Assembly: GCF_013378445.1 (NCBI RefSeq)
Contig: NZ_JABXYK010000004.1
Span: 186,001 to 250,000, forward strand
Reading direction: 5' to 3'
From: Mycoplana rhizolycopersici
GTDB taxonomy: Bacteria; Pseudomonadota; Alphaproteobacteria; Rhizobiales; Rhizobiaceae
Length of the DNA stretch: 64,000 bases
Made by a program: the position numbers and the translations under genes. Every line of letters begins with the position of its first letter. Within the stretch, counting starts at the first letter, position 1. Below the pieces are notes generated by a model, which had not been told where the DNA came from, did not search any database, and saw only the letters and a list, made by a program, of their open reading frames with translations. This document shows positions 18,047-28,635 of the stretch, in pieces.

Positions 18047-19327
18047 ATGCTCAGCATGAGATCTGCAACGACGGCCGACCGGCCGAATCGTATTCGCGAC
18101 GCTGCAAGGCGTCTCGCCATCGCCAGCCTGCCGGTAGCCCTGCTTTTGCAGGCTGCGCCGGCATTGGCGGACGAATACCGCCTCGACGTTCTCGACAAGC
18201 TGCGGGTTCGCGTGGTCGAGTGGCAGACGGCGGAAGGTGCGGTGCGCGACTGGTCCGCGGTCAGCGGCGACTACGCCGTCGGCGCGTCGGGCACCATCTC
18301 CCTGCCGCTGGTCGGTGAACTGCCGGTTTCGGGAAAGACCACCGAGGAGGTGGCGGCCGAGATCGGCGAGCGCATGCAGAAGCTGTTCGCCCTGCGCGAT
18401 CTGCCTTCCGCATCCGTGGAGCTTGCACAGTATCGTCCCATCTACGTTGCGGGCGAAGTGCAGACGCCGGGCGAGTATCCCTTCGCCCCCAATATGACGG
18501 TGCTCAAGGCCATCAGCCTGGGCGGCGGCCTGCGCCGCGGCGACGCTGGCCAGCGTTTCGCCCGCGACTTCATCCGTGCCGACGGCGACACGGCCGTCCT
18601 CGTTGCCGAGCGCAACCGGCTGCTGACGCGTCGTGCCAGGCTTCAGGCGGAGATCGCCGAAAGCGACAGCATCAAGGTGCCCGAGGAATTGAAGGACGTG
18701 CCGGAAACGGCAAGCCTGATCGAGAGCGAGACGGCCCTGATGCAATCGCGCGACCGGCGGCAGAAGGTGCAACTGACGGCGCTGGCAGATCTGAAGACGC
18801 TGTTACAAAACGAGATCGGCGCCCTGGAGCAGAAATCGCAGACGCAGAACCGCCAGCTCGACCTCGTCGAGCAGGACCTGAAGAAGGTCGACAGCCTTGC
18901 CGAGAAGGGGCTGACGATCAGTTCGCGCAAGCTGGCTCTGGAGCAGCGCGTTGCGGATCTGCAGGCCGCGCTCCTCGATATCGATACCGCTTCCCTCAAG
19001 GCGAAGCAGGATGCCACGAAGGCAAGCCAGGACGAGACGAACCTCGTCAATGACTGGGACGCATCGCTGGCGCAGGAACTGCAGAACACCGAGAGCGAAC
19101 TTGAAGCCGTCACGCTCAAGCTCGCTACCAGCCGCAAGCTGATGTCGGAGGCTTTGCTGCAGTCGGCCGACGCCGCGGTCACCAAGCAGAACCCGTCCGA
19201 TGCGGATATCTCCTTCGTCATCGTCCGGCAGAAGGACGGCAAGGCCGCTGAGATTGCTGCGACGGAAACGACGCAGGTTCTTCCCGGCGACGTGATCAAG
19301 GTGCGCTACAACGTGGCGATGCGATGA
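18047..19327 (+). CDS. exoF: ExoF-like polysaccharide export protein (OPX family)
   Basis: 426-residue secreted protein. A signal peptide spans about residues 1-43 (hydrophobic LAIASLPVALLLQAAPALA). Next come the polysaccharide export domain (YRLDVLDKLRVRVVEW, about 45-130), an SLBB-like segment (RPIYVAGEVQTPGEYPFA), and a long coiled coil (about 195-380) that is unusual for Wza but typical of ExoF. No lipobox cysteine is visible. ExoF is needed with ExoY for the first galactosyl step and export. The start could be 18047 or 18056; the upstream TTG at 18002 has no support. The stop is 7 bases before exoQ. Confidence 0.9.
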   Translation: MLSMRSATTADRPNRIRDAARRLAIASLPVALLLQAAPALADEYRLDVLDKLRVRVVEWQTAEGAVRDWSAVSGDYAVGASGTISLPLVGELPVSGKTTEEVAAEIGERMQKLFALRDLPSASVELAQYRPIYVAGEVQTPGEYPFAPNMTVLKAISLGGGLRRGDAGQRFARDFIRADGDTAVLVAERNRLLTRRARLQAEIAESDSIKVPEELKDVPETASLIESETALMQSRDRRQKVQLTALADLKTLLQNEIGALEQKSQTQNRQLDLVEQDLKKVDSLAEKGLTISSRKLALEQRVADLQAALLDIDTASLKAKQDATKASQDETNLVNDWDASLAQELQNTESELEAVTLKLATSRKLMSEALLQSADAAVTKQNPSDADISFVIVRQKDGKAAEIAATETTQVLPGDVIKVRYNVAMR

Positions 19328-19334
19328 GTGGCCG

Positions 19335-20624
19335 ATGCGGATCGCCAAGGCAAACCTCGTAACGCCGGGCGAAAACCAGCTCTTCGGCATCGGCGCCGTG
19401 GCGCTGTCGCTGCTCGTCTTCGCCTATTCCGCGCGGTTCGGGCAGGTCTCGATCCTCGCCTATTATGGGCTCTGGCTGCCTCTGGTTCTGGTCGATTATC
19501 GCAGGGTTCTGGGCAACTACACCCGCTATCTCTGGATATTCGGCTTCACCATCTTTGCCTGCCTGTCGATGTTCTGGTCGGCGGCGCCTAGCCAGACCGC
19601 GCGCACGGGCATCCAGTATTTCACGCATGTGGTCTGTGCCCTGATCGCAATGCGGGTGCTGGATATCCGCACGCTTGCGCGCGGCGCTACAGCCGGTGTT
19701 GCCCTCGTGCTCGCCTATTCCTTTGCCTTCGGGGTCTATCACGCCGATCCACTTGACGGCACCGTCAGCTTCGTCGGCGCCTTCGCTTCGAAGAACCAAC
19801 TGGGCTTCTACGCCTCGCTCGGGGTCTACTTCGCCGTCGCGACGATCCTGATCCTGCGGGAGAAGGGCTTCTGGCGTCTTTGCGCGGCTGGCGTATTCCT
19901 GCTGTCGGCCTATGCGCTCGCGGCCTCGCAATCGGCGACTTCGGTCCTGACGACCGGAGCCGCGGTCGCCTGCCTTCTCAGTCTGCGCGTGCTCCTCTGG
20001 CTTTCTCCGGACAACCGCAGATCGCTGTTCATCGCCGCCGTGATTTTCCTCGTCATCGGTGGCGCTGCCTTCGTGTCGGCAGGAGGCTACGAGATGGTGC
20101 TGGCTGCATTCGGCAAGGACGCAACGCTGACCGGGCGCACCTATCTCTGGCAACAGGGCATGGCGGCTGCCGCAGACAATCCCTGGCTCGGCGTCGGCTA
20201 TCAGGCCTATTGGGTGCAGGGATTCTCCGAGGCGGAACGGCTTTGGGAAGAGTTCTACATCGGCAGCCGCGCCGGCTTTCATTTCCACAACACGCCGATC
20301 GAGGCGATGGTGGAAACGGGCGGCATCGGGTTTGCGCTGCTTTTCATGGTGCTGATCGTCACGGTCGCCGGCCATCTCCGCCGGTTTCTGGCCGGAAACG
20401 GTAGTGCCGATGCCGCGCTGCTGCTCGGGATCGGCATCCTGCTTGCCATGCGGTCCTTCTTCGAGATCGATATCATGAACCCCTATCACATCGGCTCGTT
20501 CCTGCTTTATTTCGCAGCCGGCAGGCTGACCGTACGCACACAAGAGAAGCGGCCCGTCCTTGCATCCATGCCGGTCGTGCGTCGGTTGCCGGTGACATCG
20601 CTGGCGAAGGTGGGGTGGCGATGA
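19335..20624 (+). CDS. exoQ: ExoQ-like succinoglycan polymerase (O-antigen ligase/polymerase family)
   Basis: 429-residue integral membrane protein with about ten hydrophobic segments and the Wzy_C/O-antigen ligase signature: a large periplasmic loop with SATSVLTTGAAVA and, later, LTGRTYLWQQGMAAAADNPWLG, typical of these polymerases. ExoQ builds high-molecular-weight succinoglycan from octasaccharide units with ExoP and ExoT. Its stop overlaps the exoZ start in an ATGA, indicating coupling. Confidence 0.92.
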   Translation: MRIAKANLVTPGENQLFGIGAVALSLLVFAYSARFGQVSILAYYGLWLPLVLVDYRRVLGNYTRYLWIFGFTIFACLSMFWSAAPSQTARTGIQYFTHVVCALIAMRVLDIRTLARGATAGVALVLAYSFAFGVYHADPLDGTVSFVGAFASKNQLGFYASLGVYFAVATILILREKGFWRLCAAGVFLLSAYALAASQSATSVLTTGAAVACLLSLRVLLWLSPDNRRSLFIAAVIFLVIGGAAFVSAGGYEMVLAAFGKDATLTGRTYLWQQGMAAAADNPWLGVGYQAYWVQGFSEAERLWEEFYIGSRAGFHFHNTPIEAMVETGGIGFALLFMVLIVTVAGHLRRFLAGNGSADAALLLGIGILLAMRSFFEIDIMNPYHIGSFLLYFAAGRLTVRTQEKRPVLASMPVVRRLPVTSLAKVGWR

Positions 20625-21652
20625 AGACGCTCTACGGCATTCAGTATCTGCGGGCGTTGGCGGCCATCGCCGTGGTCGTCTTCCATGCCGCCGAGAAGAC
20701 CGGCGGCAGCTTCGCGATCGGTGCGGCCGGCGTCGACGTCTTCTTCGTCATCAGCGGCTTTATCATGTGGGTGATCACGGCGCGGCGGCCGGTGACGCCG
20801 GCGCGTTTTCTGGCTGACCGGGCCGTGCGGATCGTGCCGATCTACTGGCTGGCGACGTTGGTGATGGTCGCCGGCGGCCTCGTCGGGCTGTTTCCGAACC
20901 TGAAGCTGACGATCGCCCACGTGATGGCGTCGCTGTTCTTCATTCCGATGCGCTCGCCAAGTTCGGGCGAAATCTGGCCGGTCCTCGTGCAGGGATGGAC
21001 GCTGAACTACGAGATGTTCTTCTACGCGGTCTTCGCACTCGCGCTACTTCTGCCGCGGCGGCGCCAGCTGCCGGCGGTGGCGATCACGATGGGGGGGCTG
21101 ACGCTGGCGGGCGCCTTGATACCCGCAGACAACGCGTTGGCTGCGACTTATATGCGGCCGATCATCCTTGAATTCGTGGCCGGCATGATGCTGGGCCAGC
21201 TCTGGCTGTCGGGGCGTGTTCCGGGAGCTGTGGTCGGCGGCGGGCTTCTGGCGGTCTCGCTCTCGGGCTTTGCGGCGATCGCGATCTTCAGGCTACCCTT
21301 CGACGAATGGACCTGCGGCCCGCTGGCGGCCATGCTCGTGCTCGGCACCGTCAGCCTGGAGAAGGGGGGACTGGTGCGCCAGATGGCCGTGCCCAGGCTT
21401 TTGGGCGATGCCTCCTATTCCATCTATCTCTGGCATACCTTTGCAATCTCGGTCGTGGCCAAGCTCGGCGAGCGGCTAGGGGTCTCACCGCTCACGACCT
21501 TGCTCATCGCCTCCATCGTTGGAGTTTCCGGCGGCATCGCGGCCTATCGACTGCTGGAGCAGCCTTTGCTGAACCTGCGCCGCCGGCCCTCTATCCCGTC
21601 CGCGACCCCGGCCGGCCCGGAGGCCCTGACGGGAGCGGGGCGCAGCATCTAG
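20621..21652 (+). CDS. exoZ: ExoZ-like acetyltransferase (acyltransferase 3 family)
   Basis: 343-residue membrane acyltransferase that adds O-acetyl to succinoglycan. The acyltransferase-3 start YGIQYLRALAAIAVVVFHA contains the expected R and catalytic-type H in the first helix, and GVDVFFVISGF follows at about residue 40. About ten membrane segments. The ATG at 20621 overlaps the exoQ stop; a GTG six bases upstream is less likely. The last gene of the exo cluster; exoB, which follows in S. meliloti, is absent. Confidence 0.9.
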   Translation: MKTLYGIQYLRALAAIAVVVFHAAEKTGGSFAIGAAGVDVFFVISGFIMWVITARRPVTPARFLADRAVRIVPIYWLATLVMVAGGLVGLFPNLKLTIAHVMASLFFIPMRSPSSGEIWPVLVQGWTLNYEMFFYAVFALALLLPRRRQLPAVAITMGGLTLAGALIPADNALAATYMRPIILEFVAGMMLGQLWLSGRVPGAVVGGGLLAVSLSGFAAIAIFRLPFDEWTCGPLAAMLVLGTVSLEKGGLVRQMAVPRLLGDASYSIYLWHTFAISVVAKLGERLGVSPLTTLLIASIVGVSGGIAAYRLLEQPLLNLRRRPSIPSATPAGPEALTGAGRSI

Positions 21653-21741
21653 CCACACGTGGTCTCGAGGCGCCAGGTTTCTGATGCGGCCCTTACGCGG
21701 CCAGAGCGTTCGGTCTTTTGCTCCATCCGCCTCGCCCAACA

Positions 21742-21755
21742 CATCATACAAGTTT
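21742..21755 (+). promoter_or_regulatory. Candidate GntR operator, copy 1
   Basis: The 14-base word CATCATACAAGTTT occurs here upstream of the GntR/FadR gene and again, inverted and identical, at 22572-22585. A degenerate inverted half (CTTGTGGTAT) follows at about 21770. Position in front of the regulator suggests autoregulation. Confidence 0.55.
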
Positions 21756-21846
21756 GTGGAATCCTCCGCTTGTGGTATATGCCGGTGCAAGCAAGTTCGT
21801 TGGCTTGCGGATGACGTCTGACAACAATCGCAGGCAGGGGGTGCCA

Positions 21847-22571
21847 ATGACCATTCAGGCCAAGTCGGGCATGGGGAGTGCTGCAGGCACTTTGACGACG
21901 CGGCTTGCGGACGAGTTGCGCAGGGCGATTGCCGGAGGTCAGTTCCCGCCGGGCAGCAGGCTGCCGAGCGAGGCGCAACTGACGGAAGCGCACGGGGTAA
22001 GCCGTACCGTCGTCCGCGAGGCCATCGCAGCGCTGCGCGCCGATCGTCTCGTGGAGGCTCGCCAGGGCGCCGGCGTGTTCGTGCTCGATGTCGCTTCGCC
22101 CGGGCTGCTCCTCAAAAATGTGGACCATGATCGCGTATCGTCCATGATCGAGCTTCTGGAGTTGCGCACGGCGGTGGAGGTCGAAGCGGCGGGACTTGCG
22201 GCGCTCCGGCGCTCTCCTGCCCAGGAGGAGGTCATCATCGAGCGGCATTTTGCCGTGCGCGCCTGCCTTGAAGCCTCGCTGCCGACGAGCGAGGCGGATT
22301 TCGCCCTGCACATCGCCATTGCCGAGGCGACCAACAACCCGCGCTTTCGCGAATTTCTCGCCATGGTCGGCAAGAATGTCATTCCGCGCGCAGCACTTCG
22401 AAACGACGAGCCGGGTGCCGATCATGCCGCCTACATCAACCTGCTTCTGCGGGAACATCAGGAGATCGTCTCGGCCATCTCCAATGGGGACGAGGAGGGC
22501 GCGCGCGCAGCGATGCGCCGGCATTTGCGCGGCAGCCAGGCGCGCTATCGAAAACTTCTGCATGAGCAGCG

Positions 22572-22590
<19 letters not shown>
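21847..22590 (+). CDS. GntR/FadR-subfamily transcriptional regulator of uronate catabolism
   Basis: 247-residue DNA-binding repressor-type protein. The N-terminal winged helix (about 18-85) has TTRLADELRRAIAGGQFPPG, SRLPSEAQL and the recognition helix VSRTVVREAIAALRADRLVE. The C-terminal FCD ligand domain (about 105-240) has DFALHIAIAEATNNPRF with acid/His metal-site residues, and a further His near REHQEI. AGGGGG lies seven bases before the ATG at 21847; an ATG at 21811 is possible. Immediately upstream of kdgD and flanked by repeated operator-like words, it most likely controls the operon, with a uronate or aldarate intermediate as inducer (inference). Confidence 0.85.
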
Positions 22591-23559
<969 letters not shown>

Positions 23560-23560
23560 G

Positions 23561-24697
23561 ATGAAGATCGCCGCCGTCCGGACCCATCTTCTGGAGCACC
23601 GGTTGGCGGTGCCATTCGAAAGCGCTTCCATGCGCTTCGACCGTCGCTCCCACGTTCTCGTCGAGATCGAATGTGACGACGGGACCGTTGGCTGGGGCGA
23701 GTGCCTCGGTCCCGCGCGGGCCAATGCAGCCGTGGTCGCGACCTATGCACAATGGCTCGTCGGTGCGGATCCGCGGGAGACGGAAAAGCTTTGGGCGGTG
23801 CTCTACAACGCCCTGCGCGACCAGGGTCAGCGCGGCCTGACGATCACCGCCCTTTCGGGTATCGACATCGCGCTGTGGGACATCAAGGGAAAGCGCTTCG
23901 GGGTCCCGGTTTCCACCCTGCTCGGTGGACGGTTTCGCAATGAAGTGCGCGCCTATGCGACGGGCAGCTTCAAGCGCGAAGGCGTCGATCGCGTGGAGGA
24001 CAATGCGGCGGATGCGGCGCGCTATTGGGCGGAAGGATTCCACGCGACCAAGATCAAGATCGGGTTCGGCGTGGAGCAGGACCTGGCGGTCATTCGCGCC
24101 GTGCGCGAGGCGATCGGTTCCGAGATGCGGCTGATGATCGACGCCAATCACGGCTACGACGTTCTTGAGGCGGTCGACCTCGGCCGCCGCGCAGCCCAAT
24201 ACGATATCGACTGGTTCGAGGAGCCGGTCGTACCCGAACAGCTCGACGCCTATCGCGCGGTGCGCGCGCGGCAGCCGATACCGGTGGCAGGCGGCGAAAC
24301 GTGGCACACCCGCTGGGGCATGCGCGAGCCGGTGGAAACCCGTGCCGTCGATATTCTGCAGCCTGACCTTTGCGGGGTCGGTGGCTTCAGCGAGGCCCGC
24401 CGTGTCGCCGACATGGCAGCGCTGCACGGCGTCCGGATTGTGCCGCACGTATGGGGAACCGCGGTCCAGATCGCGGCGGCATTGCAATTCATGGCGGCCA
24501 TGGTGCCGAACCCGGTGCGCGTCAATCCGATCGAGCCGATCCTGGAGTTCGACCGCACGGAAAACCCGTTCCGTCAGGCTATCGTCACCAAGCCGATCGA
24601 GCATGTCCGCGGGGTGGTCAAAATCCCGGATGGTCCGGGCCTCGGCATCGACATCGATCGTGATGCGCTTGCCGAGTTCCGCATGGGGGATGCTTGA
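23561..24697 (+). CDS. gci: D-galactarolactone cycloisomerase (enolase superfamily)
   Basis: 378-residue enzyme converting D-galactaro-1,4-lactone to 3-deoxy-2-keto-L-threo-hexarate. It starts KIAAVRTHLLEHRL and has the mandelate racemase subgroup architecture: capping domain (1-130), then a barrel with the KIKIGFG lysine motif, metal ligands in MIDANHGYD, WFEEPV and AGGETW, and HVWGT as the His base. Length and sequence closely match what I remember of the Agrobacterium fabrum enzyme. Joined to kdgD by one base and to the lactonase/isomerase gene with no gap. Confidence 0.9.
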   Translation: MKIAAVRTHLLEHRLAVPFESASMRFDRRSHVLVEIECDDGTVGWGECLGPARANAAVVATYAQWLVGADPRETEKLWAVLYNALRDQGQRGLTITALSGIDIALWDIKGKRFGVPVSTLLGGRFRNEVRAYATGSFKREGVDRVEDNAADAARYWAEGFHATKIKIGFGVEQDLAVIRAVREAIGSEMRLMIDANHGYDVLEAVDLGRRAAQYDIDWFEEPVVPEQLDAYRAVRARQPIPVAGGETWHTRWGMREPVETRAVDILQPDLCGVGGFSEARRVADMAALHGVRIVPHVWGTAVQIAAALQFMAAMVPNPVRVNPIEPILEFDRTENPFRQAIVTKPIEHVRGVVKIPDGPGLGIDIDRDALAEFRMGDA

Positions 24698-25567
24698 ATG
24701 ATCGTCAGATCGCTTTCCGGAAAGTCGCCTCGGATCAGGCTCCCACGGGGAGCGGTCGACAGTCAGATGCACATGTATATGCCGGGATACCCGGCGCGGG
24801 ATGGCGGGCCGCCGCTGCCGGGCGGTGCCCTGCCGGACGCCGGTCAGTATCGCAGCCTCATGACCTGGCTGGGCATTGATCGGGTGATCATAACCCAGGG
24901 CAACGCCCACCAGCGCGACAACGCCAACCTGATTGCCTGCCTGCGCGAGATGGGCAGCATTGCTCGCGGCATCGCCGTCATCGATGGTGAGACGCCGGAG
25001 AAGGAACTGGATGCGCTGGCGGAGGGGGGCGTCGTCGGTGCCCGGATCATGGATCTTCCCGGCGGAGCGGTCGGGCTCGACCATCTGGAAGCGGTCGACG
25101 CGCGTGCCGCCGCCCGCGGCTGGATGGTCGCCGTGCAGATCGACGGCAGCAACATCGAAGCGCACCAGGACCGGCTCAGGAAACTGAAATCCCGCTGGGT
25201 CTTCGATCATCACGGAAAGTTCTTCAGCGGCGTCTCGCCGCAAAGCCCCCAAGTCGATGCGTTGCGCAGGTTGATTGATGCGGGCAATTGCTGGTTCAAG
25301 TTCGCGGGCGTCTATGAATCGTCCAAAAGCGGGCCGCCCGACTATGAGGATGTCGCCGCTGTTGCCCGCGATATCGCCGCCCATGCGCCCGAGCGCATCG
25401 TCTGGGGGACGAACTGGCCGCATAATCTGGCGCGTACCACGCAGGATTATCCGAACGACGCGGACCTGACCGACACGGTGCTCGGCTGGCTGTCGGACGA
25501 AGATGCGCGCCGGCTGGCGCTCGTCGACAATCCGGAACGACTGTTCGGATTGCCGGTCTATTCATGA
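24698..25567 (+). CDS. gli: D-galactarolactone isomerase (amidohydrolase family)
   Basis: 289-residue amidohydrolase-2 type protein. The N-terminal VDSQMHMYMPGYP replaces the usual HxH with QMHMY, as in the Agrobacterium isomerase, which interconverts the 1,5- and 1,4-galactarolactones rather than hydrolysing them. FDHHGKFF and WGTNWPHN are the other conserved active-site segments. The ATG directly follows the gci stop. The neighbours (gci, kdgD, udh) strongly support this role over a generic hydrolase. Confidence 0.85.
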   Translation: MIVRSLSGKSPRIRLPRGAVDSQMHMYMPGYPARDGGPPLPGGALPDAGQYRSLMTWLGIDRVIITQGNAHQRDNANLIACLREMGSIARGIAVIDGETPEKELDALAEGGVVGARIMDLPGGAVGLDHLEAVDARAAARGWMVAVQIDGSNIEAHQDRLRKLKSRWVFDHHGKFFSGVSPQSPQVDALRRLIDAGNCWFKFAGVYESSKSGPPDYEDVAAVARDIAAHAPERIVWGTNWPHNLARTTQDYPNDADLTDTVLGWLSDEDARRLALVDNPERLFGLPVYS

Positions 25568-25634
25568 GCGGTAACTGACATCTGCCGTGGGAGCGAGGAG
25601 GCTCTGAACGGCAATCTTGGAGGAGGAAGAAAGC

Positions 25635-26609
25635 ATGAATATCGCAAGATCGCTTTGTGCTGCACTGGGGTTCGCCCTGGCAGCGGGTACAGGACAGGCG
25701 CAGGAAATCACGCTGCGCTCGGCCGACATTCATCCGGATGGTTATCCGACGGTGGAGGCGGTGAAGTACATGGGGCAGTTGGTGTCGGAGCGCACCAATG
25801 GCCGTATCAAGATCGACGTCACCAACAACGCCGCACTCGGCAGCGAAAAGGACACGATCGAACAGACGCGCTTCGGCGTCATCGACATGAACCGCGTCAA
25901 CGCGGCCCCGTTCAACAATCTGGTGCCGCAGACGGTCGTCCTCGGCCTGCCCTTTCTGTTCCGCTCGACCGAGCACATGCACAAGACGGTCGACGGGCCG
26001 ATCGGCGAGGAAGTGCTCGCCGCGTTCGAGCCGCATGGGCTTATCGGCCTGGCGTTCTACGATTCCGGTGCACGCTCGTTCTATACCACCAGCAAGCCGA
26101 TCGAGAAGCTTGCTGACCTGAAGGGCATGAAGATCCGCGTGCAGCAGTCTGACCTTTGGATCGCGATGATGGAGGCCTTCGGTGCAAACGCCACGCCGAT
26201 GCCTTTCGGTGAGGTCTATTCCTCGCTCGAGACCGGCGTCGTCGACGGGGCGGAGAACAACTGGCCGTCCTACGAATCGTCGCGCCACTTCGAGGTCGCG
26301 AAGAACTACACGTTGACGGATCATTCGCTGAATCCGGAAATCCTGGTCATCTCAAAGATCACCTGGGACAAGCTTTCACCGGATGACCAGAAGGTGATCA
26401 AGCAGTCGGCAAAGGACTCGGTCGTCAAGATGCGCGAACTCTGGCAGGCGCGTGAGAAGGCCTCAGAAGAAAAGGTCCGCGCTGCCGGCGTCAACGTGAT
26501 CACGGTCGACAAGGCGGAATTCGCCGAGGCCATGACGCCGGTCTACGAGAAGTTCGTCACCGATCCGCAGATGAAGGACCTGCTGGCGCGCATTCGCGCG
26601 ACCGACTGA
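25635..26609 (+). CDS. dctP: TRAP transporter solute-binding protein (DctP family), likely for uronates
   Basis: 324-residue periplasmic protein with a signal peptide (about 1-22, cleavage after GQAQ). The DctP fold is recognisable from [20 protein letters not shown] and the conserved MKIRVQQS segment, whose arginine binds the ligand carboxylate, then [10 protein letters not shown]. Start at 25635 after GGAGGAAGAAAG; the frame extends six codons upstream without meaning. The gene cluster indicates D-galacturonate/D-glucuronate as ligand (inference). Followed by dctQ and dctM. Confidence 0.88.
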   Translation: MNIARSLCAALGFALAAGTGQAQEITLRSADIHPDGYPTVEAVKYMGQLVSERTNGRIKIDVTNNAALGSEKDTIEQTRFGVIDMNRVNAAPFNNLVPQTVVLGLPFLFRSTEHMHKTVDGPIGEEVLAAFEPHGLIGLAFYDSGARSFYTTSKPIEKLADLKGMKIRVQQSDLWIAMMEAFGANATPMPFGEVYSSLETGVVDGAENNWPSYESSRHFEVAKNYTLTDHSLNPEILVISKITWDKLSPDDQKVIKQSAKDSVVKMRELWQAREKASEEKVRAAGVNVITVDKAEFAEAMTPVYEKFVTDPQMKDLLARIRATD

Positions 26610-26697
26610 CATGGTCGGCCGGATCGGCATCCGGTCCGGCCCTCGCCGTTTCCGATCGCGTCGGGGAGCGCGATCGATGCCCTTGGAGGAAAAGGCA

Positions 26698-27219
26698 ATG
26701 TCGACTTACTTGCATGCGGGGCGGCCGGTGCTTGCTTGGCTCAGCCGGGTGTCGCTCTATATCTCGGGCGTAGGGCTGGTGGCGATGACGGCGGCCGTCG
26801 GCTGGCAGGTGTTCGCCCGCTACGTTCTGAATGACACGCCGAGCTGGTCGGAGCCGTTGTCGCTGCACCTGATGTCCTGGTTCATCATGCTCGGGGCTGC
26901 CGTGGGCGTGCGCGAAAGCGTGCATCTCGGCCTCGACTTCGTTCGACATGGCGCGTCTGTCGCCGTGCGCCGCGCCATGGATCTGATCAGCCTTGGTCTG
27001 ATCGTGCTTTTTGGCTTGGCCATGGCCTGGTACTCGGCAGTCCTTGCGGCCGGGACCTGGGCCGCAACGATTCCCGTGCTCGGCTGGCCGGGCGGGGTGG
27101 ATTTCTTTCCGATGATCGCGGGCGGGCTTTTGATTTCGCTCTTTGCGGCCGAGCGTTTTGCCGATGTGGTGGCCGGTGAGCAGACGGCGGCCGAAATCAC
27201 CGCGCAGGAGCTGGCGTAA
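26698..27219 (+). CDS. dctQ: TRAP transporter small permease (DctQ)
   Basis: 173-residue protein with four hydrophobic helices (about 13-35, 50-72, 90-110, 130-150) and the DctQ-type segments AVGWQVFARYVLNDTPSWSE and HLGLDF. It is the small membrane subunit joining the binding protein and DctM. The ATG at 26698 follows TTGGAGGAAAAG; the upstream frame is leader sequence. The stop codon overlaps the dctM start (TAATG). Confidence 0.88.
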   Translation: MSTYLHAGRPVLAWLSRVSLYISGVGLVAMTAAVGWQVFARYVLNDTPSWSEPLSLHLMSWFIMLGAAVGVRESVHLGLDFVRHGASVAVRRAMDLISLGLIVLFGLAMAWYSAVLAAGTWAATIPVLGWPGGVDFFPMIAGGLLISLFAAERFADVVAGEQTAAEITAQELA

Positions 27220-28499
27220 TGGCTTATACGGTTCTCTTCGGCGTTTTCACCGTACTGATGTTCATCGGCATGCCGATCGCCTTCTGCCTCGGCATCGCAG
27301 CATTGGCGACGGTGCTCTTCATGGGACTGCCGCCGATCGTTGTCTTCCAGCAGATGAATTCAGGGATGAGCGTCTTTGCCATGATGGCGATCCCCTTCTT
27401 CATCTTCGCCGGTGATCTCATGGTTCGCGGCGGCATCGCCGACCGGCTCATCCGTTTCGCGGCGAGCATCGTCGGGCATCTGCGCGGCGGCCTGGGACAG
27501 GTCAACATTGTCGCCTCGACCTTGTTCGGAGGCATTTCCGGCTCCGCGGTCGCCGACGCATCCGCTGTCGGCGGCCTGATGATCCCGCAGATGGCCGCAC
27601 GCGGGTACGACCGGAGCTATGCTGTCTCCGTGACGGTCAATGCCGCGATTATCGCGCTGATGGTCCCGCCGTCGCACAACATGATCCTTTATTCGATCGC
27701 AGCCGGTGGAAACGTGTCGGTGGCCGACCTCTTCACGGCGGGGATCCTGCCCGGCTTGCTGCTGGCGGCGGCACTGATGGTGACGGCTTACTTCGTCGCC
27801 CGCCGCCGCGGCTACCCGTCCGAGCCCTTTCCCGGGTTTCGCCGGCTGGGCTACTACATGCTGGCATCGGCCCCGGGGCTCCTGCTCATCGGCATCATCT
27901 TCGGCGGCGTGCGCTCCGGTGTGTTCACGGCGACGGAAAGCTCGTGCATCGCCGTGTTCTACGCGCTTGTGGTCGCGCTGCTCGTCTATCGCGAGCTTGA
28001 TTGGAGCGGCTTCGTCGAGGCCGTATTGCAGGCGGTCCGCACGACTGCGATGGTGCTGCTGGTGATCGGGACGGCCGCCGCCTTCGGCTGGCTGATGGCG
28101 TTTCTGCAGGTGCAACAGCAGATGATTGCCGTCATCGGCTCCATCTCCGAGAACCCGATCGTCGTGCTACTGCTCATCAACCTGGCACTGCTTGTGCTTG
28201 GGACCTTCATGGACATGGCTCCGCTCGTGATCATCACGACGCCTGTACTCCTTCCCGTTGCGAAGGCGTTCGGCATCGATCCGGTCCATTTCGGCGTCAT
28301 CATGATCCTGAATGCCGGCATCGGCCTCAATACGCCGCCGGTCGGAACCGTGCTGTTCGTCGGTTGCGCGGTGGGCGGCATTTCGATCCGCGAAGCGATG
28401 CGGACCATCTGGCCGTTCTTCGGGGCGAGCATTGCCGTGCTGATGCTGGTGACTTACATCCCCGGCCTGTCGCTCTGGCTCCCGAGCCTGTTCAAATAG
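27219..28499 (+). CDS. dctM: TRAP transporter large permease (DctM)
   Basis: 426-residue membrane protein with about 11-12 helices, the sodium-coupled transport subunit of a TRAP system. Family-typical segments include FGGISGSAVADASAVG, NAAIIALMVPPSHN and LNAGIGLNTPPVGTVLF. The start overlaps the dctQ stop by one base. It completes dctPQM inside the uronate operon. Confidence 0.93.
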   Translation: MAYTVLFGVFTVLMFIGMPIAFCLGIAALATVLFMGLPPIVVFQQMNSGMSVFAMMAIPFFIFAGDLMVRGGIADRLIRFAASIVGHLRGGLGQVNIVASTLFGGISGSAVADASAVGGLMIPQMAARGYDRSYAVSVTVNAAIIALMVPPSHNMILYSIAAGGNVSVADLFTAGILPGLLLAAALMVTAYFVARRRGYPSEPFPGFRRLGYYMLASAPGLLLIGIIFGGVRSGVFTATESSCIAVFYALVVALLVYRELDWSGFVEAVLQAVRTTAMVLLVIGTAAAFGWLMAFLQVQQQMIAVIGSISENPIVVLLLINLALLVLGTFMDMAPLVIITTPVLLPVAKAFGIDPVHFGVIMILNAGIGLNTPPVGTVLFVGCAVGGISIREAMRTIWPFFGASIAVLMLVTYIPGLSLWLPSLFK

Positions 28500-28544
28500 G
28501 CCGACGGCATCGCCGTAACCTATTGGTTCGGCATCGATATTCGT

Positions 28545-28564
28545 TGACGCGTCTCTGACGCGTC
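28545..28564. repeat. Tandem TGACGCGTC repeats upstream of udh
   Basis: Two copies of TGACGCGTC separated by TC, each holding the perfect 8-base palindrome GACGCGTC. They lie in the 136-base gap before udh, the largest gap in the operon. They could be an operator or an mRNA processing hairpin; nothing else marks them. Confidence 0.4.
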
Positions 28565-28635
28565 ATACTATGATTGGCAAAATGAAGGACAAGTCTGCGG
28601 TCTGGCTGCAGGTTTGGAAGTGTTTGGGAGTATCC

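Noticed and set aside
17264-18772. Open frame of about 500 codons antisense to exoY and exoF
   Set aside because: It spans two real genes and their gap; its translation looks like a complement shadow.
28545-28564. Tandem palindromes considered as a CRISPR fragment
   Set aside because: Only two 9-base units with a 2-base spacer and no cas genes nearby.
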